The translations under genes and the position numbers were made by a program. A stretch of 64,000 nt of DNA from Ignavibacteria bacterium (GTDB lineage: Bacteria; Bacteroidota; Ignavibacteria; Kapaibacteriales; UBA2268). Location of the stretch: assembly GCA_016844745.1 (NCBI GenBank), contig JAERMQ010000007.1, positions 62,001 through 126,000 of the forward strand, given 5' to 3'. Positions 35,616-44,954 of the stretch are shown in pieces. The notes under the pieces are model-generated. The model saw only the letters and a program-made list of their open reading frames with translations, was not told where the DNA came from and ran no database searches. The first letter of the stretch is position 1, and each line of letters starts with the position of its first letter.

Positions 35616-35861
35616 CTATTTTACCCCTCTGCGAGATTTGCTTGAAAATATCTCTCAATAAAAACTCAATAGACTCAATCGAAAAATAAATAACTTCAAA
35701 TCATAGGATTTATTGAAAAAAATAGCTATTTTAATTGTTATTTTATTCACAGTAAATACGTGAATATGCAATTTGAAGGGTATATCCGGCTGAATAATTA
35801 TTCAGTCCAATCGCTTTAAGACAAATTTTTTAAATAATTTTTAAATTTTTAGGAGTTTAAA

Positions 35862-37253
35862 ATGAAATATTTTTACATCTCTTTTTTATTTATCTTGTCT
35901 TTTATGACAGCTATTTCCCGAGATAATGAAAATCAAAAAGGGAAAGAAACAACCATCCTGAGCAACCCAGACCTTGTTGAAAGCATAATTGTATATTCAA
36001 CAACCGGTAATTTAAAGCGTTCCTATACTTATGACTCAAACGGGAATGATACTTCAATAACTGAACGATGGCTAAACGGACAATGGGTGAATTATACCCG
36101 AAATAACAACACATATGACTCAAACGGGAATCAGCTTACTTTTTTTACTGAACAATGGCAAAACGGACAATGGGTGAATCTTCAACGTGGTAACTACAGA
36201 TATGACTCAAACGGGAATCAGCTTACTTTTTTTACAGAACTATGGCAAAACGGACAATGGGTGAATCAATTACGATATACCTACACGTATGACTCAAATG
36301 GGAATAAGCTTACTTATTTATGGGAACAAGGTCAAAACGGGCAATGGGTGAATAATTACCAGGGAACCTACACATATGACTTAAACGGGAATAACCTTAC
36401 TTTTTTTAGTGTAAAATGGGAAAACGTGCAATGGGTGAATTATTCTCGAGGAACCTACACTTATGACTCAAATGGGAATCAGCTTACTTCTTTTGGTGAA
36501 TTCTGGGAAAACGGACAATGGGTGAATTCTAAGCGATATACCTACACTTATGACTCAAAAGGGAATCAACTTACATCTTTTTATGAAAAATGGGAAAACG
36601 GGCAATGGGTGAATTATTCTCGAGTTTCTTACACTTACGATTCAAACGGTTACAAACTTTCAGAATTAGATGAAGATTGGGTTAGCGGGCAATGGATAAA
36701 TTCTACCCGATATACTTACAGATATGACTCAAACGGAAAGCAACTTACTGATTTATATGAACAATGGCAAAACGGGCAATGGGTGACTTCAGGTAGATAT
36801 ACCAATACATACAACCCAAACGGGAATACATTAACAATGCAATATGAATCATGGTTGAATGGGCAATGGACTAATACTAATACCAGATTAACTTTTCAGG
36901 ATTCAAAAGGACATAAGACCTATTTTACCGGATATAAAATTGAAGTTACATATAAAGGGACAACTCCTGTAACAGAAGAAACCAACAATACTTCATTTTC
37001 CTTAAATAGTACTCCTAATCCTGCAACCGGTTTAACAACGATAAATTATTCTGTTACAAAACCGGGAACGGTATCATTAACAATAACTAATTCATCGGGA
37101 ATTGAATCGGTAAGGATTTACGATAATCAAATGCAGGAATCAGGCAATTACAGCATAAATTATAATGTCGGAAATCTTCCTTCAGGAGTTTATTACCTGA
37201 CAATCAGAGCAGGGAATAATGCCGAAACAAAGAAATTTATAGTGGTAAAATAA
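35862..37253 (+). CDS. T9SS-secreted YD-like tandem-repeat protein 1
   Basis: The 463-residue protein has a signal peptide (1-19). Roughly eleven tandem units of ~28 residues follow, with the pattern TYDSNGNQLT-(x)n-E.WQNGQWVN, reminiscent of YD/RHS-type beta repeats. The type A sorting domain (STPNPATGLTTINYSV ... GVYYLTIRAGNNAETKKF) is at the end. The repeats are nearly identical at the DNA level in places, so recent expansion is likely. A homologue (40217) flanks the next gene on the other side. The likely role is a cell-surface structural or adhesive protein, inferred from architecture alone. AGGAG lies 7 bases before ATG. Confidence 0.8.
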   Translation: MKYFYISFLFILSFMTAISRDNENQKGKETTILSNPDLVESIIVYSTTGNLKRSYTYDSNGNDTSITERWLNGQWVNYTRNNNTYDSNGNQLTFFTEQWQNGQWVNLQRGNYRYDSNGNQLTFFTELWQNGQWVNQLRYTYTYDSNGNKLTYLWEQGQNGQWVNNYQGTYTYDLNGNNLTFFSVKWENVQWVNYSRGTYTYDSNGNQLTSFGEFWENGQWVNSKRYTYTYDSKGNQLTSFYEKWENGQWVNYSRVSYTYDSNGYKLSELDEDWVSGQWINSTRYTYRYDSNGKQLTDLYEQWQNGQWVTSGRYTNTYNPNGNTLTMQYESWLNGQWTNTNTRLTFQDSKGHKTYFTGYKIEVTYKGTTPVTEETNNTSFSLNSTPNPATGLTTINYSVTKPGTVSLTITNSSGIESVRIYDNQMQESGNYSINYNVGNLPSGVYYLTIRAGNNAETKKFIVVK

Positions 37254-37278
37254 ATTTACTAAATTAAAGAGGAATATC

Positions 37279-40122
37279 ATGAAAAATACTCTGCTCATTA
37301 TTTTTTTGGTCGTTTTTTCTTACACAATAAATGCCCAAACAAAGCAAGGGTCTAAAGACACTACGGCTGGATTTACACTCATGCCTTATAACCCTAATAC
37401 CGCATCAAGACAACAAGGAAAAGATAATGAAGCCATATGTGAAGAGGATTATCCAAACGAAACACAAACCCGTTGGGACCGTTATGAATACGATCTAATG
37501 CGACTTATGGACCCCAAAACAGGATGCCTGCCTGAAAACATACGCAAAAAAGAGTTAGAGTTCGCTTCCCAAATGACTTATAATAATATTTATAATGCGT
37601 TTAAACAAACCAATGGCTCACAGATTCAGAATGTTAACTGGATTTCCCGAGGTCCGGCTAATATTGGAGGAAGAACCCGCGCTTTGGGTATTGATGTAGC
37701 AAATGAGAATATTATTCTTGCCGGTGGAACATCCGGCGGGATGTGGCGTTCGGTTGACCGTGGCGCTTCTTGGCAGAGGACAACTCCATTATTTGATTTA
37801 CCAAGCACTACGTGTCTTGTTCAGGATAAACGGGTAGGGAAAACTAATACCTGGTACTATGGAACCGGCGAATTAGGGGGCAATACTGCGGCATATCCCC
37901 TCTGGCTCAATGATGGTCCATATAATTGGGGTGCCTATTACGGCAACGGCATTTTCAAATCAACTGATAACGGTATAACCTGGAACATTCTTAAATCCAC
38001 CTTTACTGACAGCATTGGCGGTTTGTATCAACCATTCAATATTGTCAACGCTTTGGCTATAGACCCATCGAATAATTCTCAGGATGTGATTTATGCGGCA
38101 GTAGCCGGAGGAATTGAAAGGTCGTCCAACGGCGGAGCAACATGGTCATTAGTACTTGGAAGTTTCCCCCCCGGTGCATTGTTTACAGATGTTACTGTTA
38201 CCAAGAAAGGTGTGGTTTACGCTGTTTTAGGAACGAATCCTCCAAAATGGGGAGTTAAAAATTCATCAGACCAAGGTATCTTCCGTTCAACTGACGGAAT
38301 TCGCTGGACGAATATTACCCCTGATGGATGGCCATATTCAGGCTCATACTATGTTAGTGTAGCAGTTGCACCATCTAACGAGAATGTGGTGTATGTAGTT
38401 TTAGATTCAATGTCAAGTGCTAATTACTGGGAAGTTAAATGGTCAAATGTACTTTGGAAATATTCCTATCTTTCAGGTGACGGTTCCGGTAGCGGCGGTT
38501 TCTTCGAAGACCGCTCTGCTAATTTGATACTTTCGGGAGTTTCATGGGTTGATTATATTAAAGTAAAGCCTGACGATGAAAATACTGTTTTCGTTGGAGG
38601 TCTATATCTGGTAAGGTCCACAGATGGATTCGCAACTCAAAACAAAACAACAAGTATGTATTCTCCCCATGTTGATCAGAATTCAATGGATTTCTTCCCT
38701 TCAAAACCTGAATCTATGGTTATAGGCACTGATGGGGGACTCTACTATACTGCAAATAATCTTGCAGGCAATATAAACTGGACAAATCTTAACAACAACT
38801 ATATTACTACACAATTTTATACTGTTGCAATTGACCATTCGACCCCCGGAGATATGACAATTGTAGGAGGAATGCAAGATAACTTTACTTGCATCACAAC
38901 CACAACTGATGCTACAAAACCATGGAAATCCGTTCTTGGCGGTGATGGAGCATTCTGCGCAATTGCAAAAGGAAAAAGCTCATATTTTGTTTCCTATCAA
39001 TGGGGTATGACCTATCGCTATATCCTTGACTATCAGGGTAATCGCCAGGCTTCCGGCAGGATAGATCCTATCGGTGGTGAGAAGTATCTCTTTATCAATC
39101 CATTCTGTCTGGATCCAAACAATAATGACATGATGTATTTAGGGGGTGGTAACTTAATATGGCGCAACGACAGCTTATTTATTTTGATGAATGGAACAAG
39201 TCCAACAAGTGTTGGTTGGACAAAACTAACGAATACGACTGTTTCTTCGATTAGTTCTAAAATTATAAATTGTAGAATTTCTTTTATCTCAAGCTCTAAA
39301 AATCCCGCAAACCGAGTTTATTACGGTACGAGCGATGGACAGTTATTCCGGATTGATTCGGCAAATGTCGGAAATCCAATCCCTAAGTCAATTTGGGAAT
39401 CTAAAGGTTTACCTCCCGACTCATATGTAAGTTCTATTGCTATTGATTCCGAAAATGCGGATAATGTCCTTGTCGCTTTTGCAAATTATAATATTATGAG
39501 TCTATTCTATACCTCAAATGGTGGTACTTCTTGGACATCTGTTAGTGGAAATTTGGAAGAATTTCCTGACGGTTCAGGAAACGGACCTGCTTGCAGGACA
39601 GTTGCAATACTCCATTCAGGTGAAGGTATTATCTATCTCGTAGGGACAAGCATCGGGCTTTTTTCGACATCAGAACTCAATGGAATGTCAACGGAATGGT
39701 CTCTCGAAGGGGCAGATAAAATCGGAAATAACATAGTTAATATGATTGATGTTAGAGATTCAGATGGAATGGTTGCCGTTGCAACTTGTGGACATGGTGT
39801 GTTTAGCGGTAACTTCGAACCTGCTACTTCTGTAAGTTCCGATACCTCACTTTCAATGGAGGTTTCAATCCTTGAGCAAATTCAACCGAATCCGTTTAAT
39901 TCGACGACAATAATAAAACTCAAGCTTACACAATACAGTAACGTGAATTTATCTATTTATGATATACTTGGAAATAAAGTTGCTGCTTTAGTGAATGAAT
40001 ATTTAAATCCGGGAATTCATGAAGTTGAATTTGATGCTACTAACTTACAATCCGGTATTTACTTTTGCCGGATAAATGCAGGAAATCATTTCGAGTCAAT
40101 GCAATTTGTAGTTATTCGATAA
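37279..40122 (+). CDS. T9SS-secreted BNR/VPS10-like beta-propeller protein
   Basis: The 947-residue protein has a signal peptide (1-19, ending NAQ). A pro-like region contains RWDRYEYDLMRLMDPKTG. A large beta-propeller with many Asp-box-type turns (STDNGITWN, SVDRGASWQRT, SSNGGATWS, TSNGGTSWTS) spans ~120-850. The sorting domain reads IQPNPFNSTTIIKLKL...SGIYFCRINAGNHFESMQF. Propellers of this sort occur in sialidase-like and sortilin-like extracellular proteins; no catalytic residues could be identified. It follows the repeat protein by 25 bases and probably shares its transcript. Confidence 0.82.
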   Translation: MKNTLLIIFLVVFSYTINAQTKQGSKDTTAGFTLMPYNPNTASRQQGKDNEAICEEDYPNETQTRWDRYEYDLMRLMDPKTGCLPENIRKKELEFASQMTYNNIYNAFKQTNGSQIQNVNWISRGPANIGGRTRALGIDVANENIILAGGTSGGMWRSVDRGASWQRTTPLFDLPSTTCLVQDKRVGKTNTWYYGTGELGGNTAAYPLWLNDGPYNWGAYYGNGIFKSTDNGITWNILKSTFTDSIGGLYQPFNIVNALAIDPSNNSQDVIYAAVAGGIERSSNGGATWSLVLGSFPPGALFTDVTVTKKGVVYAVLGTNPPKWGVKNSSDQGIFRSTDGIRWTNITPDGWPYSGSYYVSVAVAPSNENVVYVVLDSMSSANYWEVKWSNVLWKYSYLSGDGSGSGGFFEDRSANLILSGVSWVDYIKVKPDDENTVFVGGLYLVRSTDGFATQNKTTSMYSPHVDQNSMDFFPSKPESMVIGTDGGLYYTANNLAGNINWTNLNNNYITTQFYTVAIDHSTPGDMTIVGGMQDNFTCITTTTDATKPWKSVLGGDGAFCAIAKGKSSYFVSYQWGMTYRYILDYQGNRQASGRIDPIGGEKYLFINPFCLDPNNNDMMYLGGGNLIWRNDSLFILMNGTSPTSVGWTKLTNTTVSSISSKIINCRISFISSSKNPANRVYYGTSDGQLFRIDSANVGNPIPKSIWESKGLPPDSYVSSIAIDSENADNVLVAFANYNIMSLFYTSNGGTSWTSVSGNLEEFPDGSGNGPACRTVAILHSGEGIIYLVGTSIGLFSTSELNGMSTEWSLEGADKIGNNIVNMIDVRDSDGMVAVATCGHGVFSGNFEPATSVSSDTSLSMEVSILEQIQPNPFNSTTIIKLKLTQYSNVNLSIYDILGNKVAALVNEYLNPGIHEVEFDATNLQSGIYFCRINAGNHFESMQFVVIR

Positions 40123-40130
40123 ATTCTGAG

Positions 40131-40182
40131 GACTTAGCGAGAAAATAATTTTTTCTCGCAAAGCTCTCAGAGTACGCAAAGG
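40131..40182. repeat. Single hairpin unit related to the 24300-24640 array
   Basis: GAGGACTTAGCGAGAAAATAA and TTTTTTCTCGCAAAGCTCTC can pair imperfectly; the wording matches the CTTTGCGAGAGAATTTTTTCACGCAAAG units. It lies between the propeller gene and the second YD-like repeat gene. Confidence 0.65.
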
Positions 40183-40216
40183 AAAAAAATATGATTAATA
40201 AATTATTGGAGTTTTT

Positions 40217-41632
40217 ATGAAATCTTTGTACATCTTATTCGTATTTTCACTTTTTTCTTTGATTGCTATCTCCCAAGCAAAGGAAATTCCTAAAGGTGGG
40301 AAATCAGATATCCTGATTAAACAGGAATTTGTTGAGAGTGTAATTACCTATTCATCATCCGGACAAACTAAATATTCCTATCTTTATGATACAACCGGGA
40401 ATATTATTATTACTTTATCAGAAAAATTGCAAAACGGGCAATGGAGCAATAATAATCGTTATTCATACGCTTACGATTCAAACGGTAATCAGCTTACTTA
40501 TTTTTTTGAGATATGGAAAAACGGACAGTGGCTCAATGTTAACCGGAATTCCAGTACTTATGATACAATAGGAAATGAACTTACTAATTTAGGCGAATTA
40601 TGGCAAAACGGACAGTGGCTCAATGATTCCCGGACTACTAATATTTATGATTTAAGTGGTAATCAAATTACTTATTTATATGAAGAATGGGTTAACGGTC
40701 AATGGGTCAATTCTTCAAAAGGATTTTACACTTATGATTCATTAGGTAATCTTCTAACATATTATTGGGAAGAATGGGTTAACGGTCAATGGGTGATTTC
40801 TGAAGATACAATGCGAGAGATTTTTACTTATGATTCAAATGGTAATTTGCTGACTTTTTTAACAGAAATACGTTCGAACGGTCAATGGGTGAAATCTAAT
40901 CGTGACACATACACAAACGACTCAAAAGGTAACAGGCTTACTTTTTTATACGAAATTTGGGAAAATCCACAATGGGTGAAAACTAATCATGGTACATTTA
41001 CTTATGATTCATCTGGAAACAGGCTTTCTTCCTTATACGAAATTTGGGGAAACGTGCAGTGGGTGAATGCCTTACATGATACCTATACATACAACATAAA
41101 AGGAAATGAAGTCTCATATATTTCCGAAGAATGGGAAAATGGTCAATGGATAAACTCTGAGCGAAGAATTTCTACTTCTAATTCTGATGGCAATATTTTA
41201 TCAATTCTTTTTGAATCGTGGATATCCGGAAAATGGGAAAATACTGATGAATTTTTAAATTTTCAAGATTCAAAACACCATTGGTTCTCATATAGCAACA
41301 TATATAAACTAGATGTAACTTATCAGGAATCAAATGATGTAAAAGAAGAAAAAAATAATATAACTTTTTCTTTAAATTGCTCTCCCAATCCTGCAACTGA
41401 TTTTATAGAAATATCCAATATAGAGACGTTGCATGCAAATACCTTTCAAGTAAAGGCGTTGCATGCAACGTCTCTACAGGAAAATATCATATTATACAAT
41501 ACATTGGGAGAAATAATGAAGACATTAAAGTTAGATGATAATCAAACAATAAGTATCGATATCTCTTCCCTGCCGAAAGGATTGTATTTTGTGCGAGCTG
41601 GGGATAAAGCAGGGAAGTTTGTAAAAATCTGA
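40217..41632 (+). CDS. T9SS-secreted YD-like tandem-repeat protein 2
   Basis: This 471-residue paralogue of the protein at 35862 has a signal peptide and about eleven TYDSNGN...W.NGQWVN units, more diverged from one another than in the first copy. The sorting domain starts SPNPATDFIEIS but is then broken up by a palindrome-encoded segment (IETLHANTFQVKALHATSLQ) before resuming as ILYNTLGEIMKTLKL...GLYFVRAGDKAGKFVKI. Whether the insertion affects secretion is unknown. Its neighbours have comparable insertions at the same place. Confidence 0.8.
   Translation: MKSLYILFVFSLFSLIAISQAKEIPKGGKSDILIKQEFVESVITYSSSGQTKYSYLYDTTGNIIITLSEKLQNGQWSNNNRYSYAYDSNGNQLTYFFEIWKNGQWLNVNRNSSTYDTIGNELTNLGELWQNGQWLNDSRTTNIYDLSGNQITYLYEEWVNGQWVNSSKGFYTYDSLGNLLTYYWEEWVNGQWVISEDTMREIFTYDSNGNLLTFLTEIRSNGQWVKSNRDTYTNDSKGNRLTFLYEIWENPQWVKTNHGTFTYDSSGNRLSSLYEIWGNVQWVNALHDTYTYNIKGNEVSYISEEWENGQWINSERRISTSNSDGNILSILFESWISGKWENTDEFLNFQDSKHHWFSYSNIYKLDVTYQESNDVKEEKNNITFSLNCSPNPATDFIEISNIETLHANTFQVKALHATSLQENIILYNTLGEIMKTLKLDDNQTISIDISSLPKGLYFVRAGDKAGKFVKI
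41421..41476. repeat. Palindrome inserted in the sorting-domain coding region
   Basis: TAGAGACGTTGCATGCAA (41421-41438) is exactly complementary to 41459-41476; the loop contains a further CCTTT/AAAGG pair. It is in frame, with no stop. Closely similar GAGACGTTGCATGCAACGTCTC palindromes are recalled as abundant in cyanobacterial genomes. Confidence 0.95.
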
Positions 41633-41718
41633 TAAAATTTGTGACTTTTCTTAATAATAAGTGTTCATTGAGTATAAATATTAAACAATTTGTTCTTTGT
41701 GAATTATTAGGAGATTGT

Positions 41719-44157
41719 ATGAAAAAAATATTACTTATTACATTATTTTTTGTTCTTTGTCTTCAATTTACTTCAGCCCAACCGGCATTGTTAGAACCGC
41801 CCGACGGCAGGGTATATCACGGCGTTCAATTAATGACCTACGAAACAGGAGGCGACCCACTTGCCGGATATCTGGGAGCTTTGAATGACCAGACTATCCA
41901 ACCTGCAGTTCGTGGATTCTTTTTCAGCATACCCGGCGAACGCGGACCTGCCAATACTTTTATGGGTTTAAAAAACTTTTTTCATGCTGCGGATTCTATC
42001 GGCTTTATTCCCGAAATAAGCATCTTCTTTATTGGCAAGGCTGCAACCGATAGTATCATTGCTGTTTCAAATCAATATGATTATATATTAGATAGTATCA
42101 TAACTCTCAGCAAAAATTATGGTAAAAAAATGTTCCTGCGAATTGGCGGAGAATTTAACGGCGCTGGTCCAGGCTGGAACGGCGGCGGTTATCATCCTTA
42201 TTTGTATGTAACGGCATTCAGAAAAGTTGTCGATAAGTTTGCTGCCCGCGGTTTCAGGGATTCGGTAGCAACGAATTGGTGCTATGAACCCGATGCAGCA
42301 AATGATTTCGATTCGGTTGATACAAAAGGTGCACGTTGGTATCCGGGAGATAATTATTGCGATTGGTTCGGGCTGGATGTATTCGATGCCGACCATTTCG
42401 ATAAAGCTAAACCGGATTTCGACAGAGGTACAATCACCAAAAAAGGCAAATCCGAAAGGTTCCTTGCTATGGCACGAACGAAAGGTAAGCCTGTGTTCAT
42501 GAGCGAAACATCGGCAAAGGGAATTAATATCAGCAATGATAATCAGGATGGAATTAATGACTGGAATAACTGGTTTGCTAAGTTTTGGGAATTTATAGAT
42601 TTACATAAGGAAATAAAGGGATTCGGCTATATTAACGCAAATTGGCCCGCGGGAGCATATCCTAACTGGGGCGATTCAAGAATACAGAATAGTCCTTATG
42701 TTACAGGCAAGTATAAAGAGGAAATGAAAAACCCGAAATATATTCATCTGAATCAACAAATGCAAAATGGTCCATGGAACAGTCCGCTAAAATTTGCGTT
42801 ATCCAATGATGGTACTAATTTTAATTCCGAGAAAATATTTCAGGATTCAGCAGGTGTACCATCTGTAATCAAATGGAAAGGCGATACTTTGGCTTGCGTG
42901 TTTCAGTGGTTCAGGCAACCGGTTAATTCTTTGTCCTGGGATAGAGTTGCCGTTAAGTTTTCTTATAATTTAGGTATAACCTGGACAGAGCCTGTTCCAA
43001 TTGTTGTTACAGGTATTCCTGCAAATTACCAGAGACCATTCGACCCAACATTAACGGTTATTGAAAATAATAAGCTCAGGATATATTTTTCATCCAGCGA
43101 TGGTATTCCAAAGGGAATGGATACATCCATCAACACATATTCAGCCACAAGTAGTGACGGGATTAATTATCAATTCGAAAGCGGCGCAAGATACGATAAC
43201 CTCCAAAGCAAAGTAATTGACCCGGCAGTTATCTATTTTAATAATGAATGGCATTATCTTAGTCCGGCAGGAGCGCCTCAGGATGGAGCTTTCCACTGTA
43301 CTTCAACTGATGGTTTGGTTTTCACTGAAAAGCTGAAAATTCAATCGGACAATACACATAACTGGACCGGGAATTTCGTAGTTGAAAATTCGGAGGAACT
43401 ACGCTTTTACGGTTGCGGGCAGAATATCTGGTTCAATAAATCCAATGATGGTTTTGTATGGAATTCATATACCAATACAAATATTAAAGGCGGCGACCCG
43501 AGTGTAGTGAAGTTAGCAGAAAATAATTACCTGATGGTTTTCGTTGGACAGTCAAATAATCAAATTAATCCTCCCGGTAAGGTTATTCTTTCATCCCCCG
43601 ACAATTACAGCGGCATATTAAAAACGCAACAATTATTAAGCTGGCACTATGTCCCTGATGCCGTTAAATATCAATTACAAATAAAAAATAATAATATAAC
43701 TGTATTTAACGATTCAACTATTTCAGATACATCATATAATTTCACAAAAATATTGAATTTTTCTCCCTACTATTGGAAAGTAAGGGCAGGAAATTCGAAG
43801 GGATGGGGAATGTGGAGCGATGAATGGAGCTTTATGATTATTGATGGTGTTGAAGATGATGAACAAAACAAACAACAAAATGATTTAATAATTTCTCCGA
43901 ATCCTGCAATCGATTTCATCGAAATATCATTGTCTGGGGCCGGGGGGCAGGGAATGGGGAACAGGGAACAAGGAACCGACCCCCGACCCCCGTCTCCCGA
44001 CCTCAGATATATCCAAATTTATAATTCAATGGGTGAAATGGTGATGAAATTAAAGGTTGAAGATAATCAATCATTACGAATCGATGTATCTTTCTTGCCA
44101 TTAGGAATTTATTTTGTTCGGGTGGGGGAAAAAGTTATGAAGTTTGTTAAAATATAA
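41719..44157 (+). CDS. T9SS-secreted GH26-like glycoside hydrolase (beta-mannanase type)
   Basis: The start at 41719 has AGGAG upstream and begins a signal peptide (MKKILLITLFFVLCLQFTSAQ). The catalytic (beta/alpha)8 domain shows RIGGEFNG with the likely acid/base Glu and FMSETSAKG with the likely nucleophile Glu, as in GH26 mannanases. A five-bladed-propeller-like region (~380-620) with ASP-box-like wording and a fibronectin-III-like segment (~625-715) follow. The sorting domain (SPNPAIDFIEISL ... GIYFVRVGEKVMKFVKI) contains an inserted GAGGQGMGNREQGTDPRPP segment from G-rich/C-rich DNA. The substrate (mannan or related) is inferred from the family. Confidence 0.8.
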   Translation: MKKILLITLFFVLCLQFTSAQPALLEPPDGRVYHGVQLMTYETGGDPLAGYLGALNDQTIQPAVRGFFFSIPGERGPANTFMGLKNFFHAADSIGFIPEISIFFIGKAATDSIIAVSNQYDYILDSIITLSKNYGKKMFLRIGGEFNGAGPGWNGGGYHPYLYVTAFRKVVDKFAARGFRDSVATNWCYEPDAANDFDSVDTKGARWYPGDNYCDWFGLDVFDADHFDKAKPDFDRGTITKKGKSERFLAMARTKGKPVFMSETSAKGINISNDNQDGINDWNNWFAKFWEFIDLHKEIKGFGYINANWPAGAYPNWGDSRIQNSPYVTGKYKEEMKNPKYIHLNQQMQNGPWNSPLKFALSNDGTNFNSEKIFQDSAGVPSVIKWKGDTLACVFQWFRQPVNSLSWDRVAVKFSYNLGITWTEPVPIVVTGIPANYQRPFDPTLTVIENNKLRIYFSSSDGIPKGMDTSINTYSATSSDGINYQFESGARYDNLQSKVIDPAVIYFNNEWHYLSPAGAPQDGAFHCTSTDGLVFTEKLKIQSDNTHNWTGNFVVENSEELRFYGCGQNIWFNKSNDGFVWNSYTNTNIKGGDPSVVKLAENNYLMVFVGQSNNQINPPGKVILSSPDNYSGILKTQQLLSWHYVPDAVKYQLQIKNNNITVFNDSTISDTSYNFTKILNFSPYYWKVRAGNSKGWGMWSDEWSFMIIDGVEDDEQNKQQNDLIISPNPAIDFIEISLSGAGGQGMGNREQGTDPRPPSPDLRYIQIYNSMGEMVMKLKVEDNQSLRIDVSFLPLGIYFVRVGEKVMKFVKI
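43934..44012. repeat. G-rich/C-rich inserted repeat in the GH26-like sorting domain
   Basis: A G-rich run (CTGGGGCCGGGGGGCAGGG at 43935 onward) is followed by a C-rich run (CCGACCCCCGACCCCCGTC), giving an imperfect inverted repeat that keeps the frame. It lies between the codons for FIEIS and those for IQIYNSMGE. Confidence 0.8.
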
Positions 44158-44185
44158 ATATTATCAAAATAAATAATGTTAATCT

Positions 44186-44632
44186 ATGAGTAATATTAAA
44201 TTATTTGAATCAAAGAAAATTCGTTCTGTTTGGAACGACCAGGAGCAAAAATGGTATTTTTCTGTTGTTGATGTTGTAGAAGCATTAACGGAAAGCAGTG
44301 ACCCAAAGGATTACTGGTATCGAATGAAAAATAGAGAGAAATTGACCGGAATTGAGTTATCGACAATTTGTCGACAACTGAAATTAGAATCTTCTGATGG
44401 CAAAAAATATCAAACTGATTGTGCTAATGTCGAAGGATTATTACGAATAATCCAATCCATTCCGTCACCAAAAGCAGAACCATTCAAGCGTTGGCTTGCA
44501 AAGGTAGGTTTTGAAAGATTGGAAGAAATAGAAAATCCTGAATTAGAGAAAAAATCCGGACGAAAAGTCTCAACCAAAACCAATTTTAAAGTTCTGCCGG
44601 AAAAAGAAATCAGGAAGAAATTGAAAAATTGA
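44186..44632 (+). CDS. BRO-N-family protein with apparent internal deletion
   Basis: The 148-residue protein begins with a BRO-N (phage antirepressor-like) domain: IRSVWNDQEQKWYFSVVDVVEALTES, YWYRMKNRE and FKRWLAKVGFERLEEIENPEL (~1-120). It then passes directly to EKKSGRKVSTKTNF, the pattern found at the very C-terminus of longer (~270 aa) relatives. About 100-130 residues of the middle therefore seem to be missing while the frame stays open. The BRO-N domain binds DNA in characterised relatives. The stop codon overlaps the remnant of a sorting domain. Confidence 0.75.
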   Translation: MSNIKLFESKKIRSVWNDQEQKWYFSVVDVVEALTESSDPKDYWYRMKNREKLTGIELSTICRQLKLESSDGKKYQTDCANVEGLLRIIQSIPSPKAEPFKRWLAKVGFERLEEIENPELEKKSGRKVSTKTNFKVLPEKEIRKKLKN

Positions 44633-44712
44633 TGTATCCTCGCTGCCGCAAGGTTTGTATTTTTTTGCGGATAGGAGATAAAGTAACAAAGTTTATGAAA
44701 ATATTACAATAA
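44628..44712 (+). pseudogene. Remnant of a T9SS sorting-domain end
   Basis: In one frame this reads IDVSSLPQGLYFF and, after a shift, RIGDKVTKFMKILQ and a stop. This is the same ending as in the upstream GH26-like protein (RIDVSFLPLGIYFVRVGEKVMKFVKI). It is the tail of a lost T9SS cargo gene, or of a duplicate, and is fused to the end of the BRO-type gene. Confidence 0.75.
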
Positions 44713-44740
44713 TCGAAGAATTTTTTCGTAACATTAAATA

Positions 44741-44887
44741 ATGATAAAACAAGAACATATTGAATATTGGCTCAATACTTCAAATGATGATTTTGAAGTA
44801 TTTAATGTTTTATATGAAAATAAAAATTACTTGCATGCTTTGTTCATTGCCCATTTGTCAATCGAAAAATTAATTATTATAAATTAA
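44741..44887 (+). pseudogene. HEPN toxin gene, truncated
   Basis: The 48 codons give IEYWLNTSNDDFEVFNVLYE followed by YLHALFIAHLSIEKLI, the first two helices of a HEPN domain (W...A/S..D...A, then HLSIEK). The frame then ends at TAA. The RX4-6H catalytic motif and the following helices are gone; a possible scrap of the C-terminus (ENIVPKIKEF) is visible at 44919-44952. The intact nucleotidyltransferase gene at 44955 is the matching antitoxin. Confidence 0.75.
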
Positions 44888-44954
44888 AAATAAAAAAAAT
44901 GCTGACAATTGAATATTTAGAAAATATTGTTCCAAAGATTAAAGAGTTTAGATT

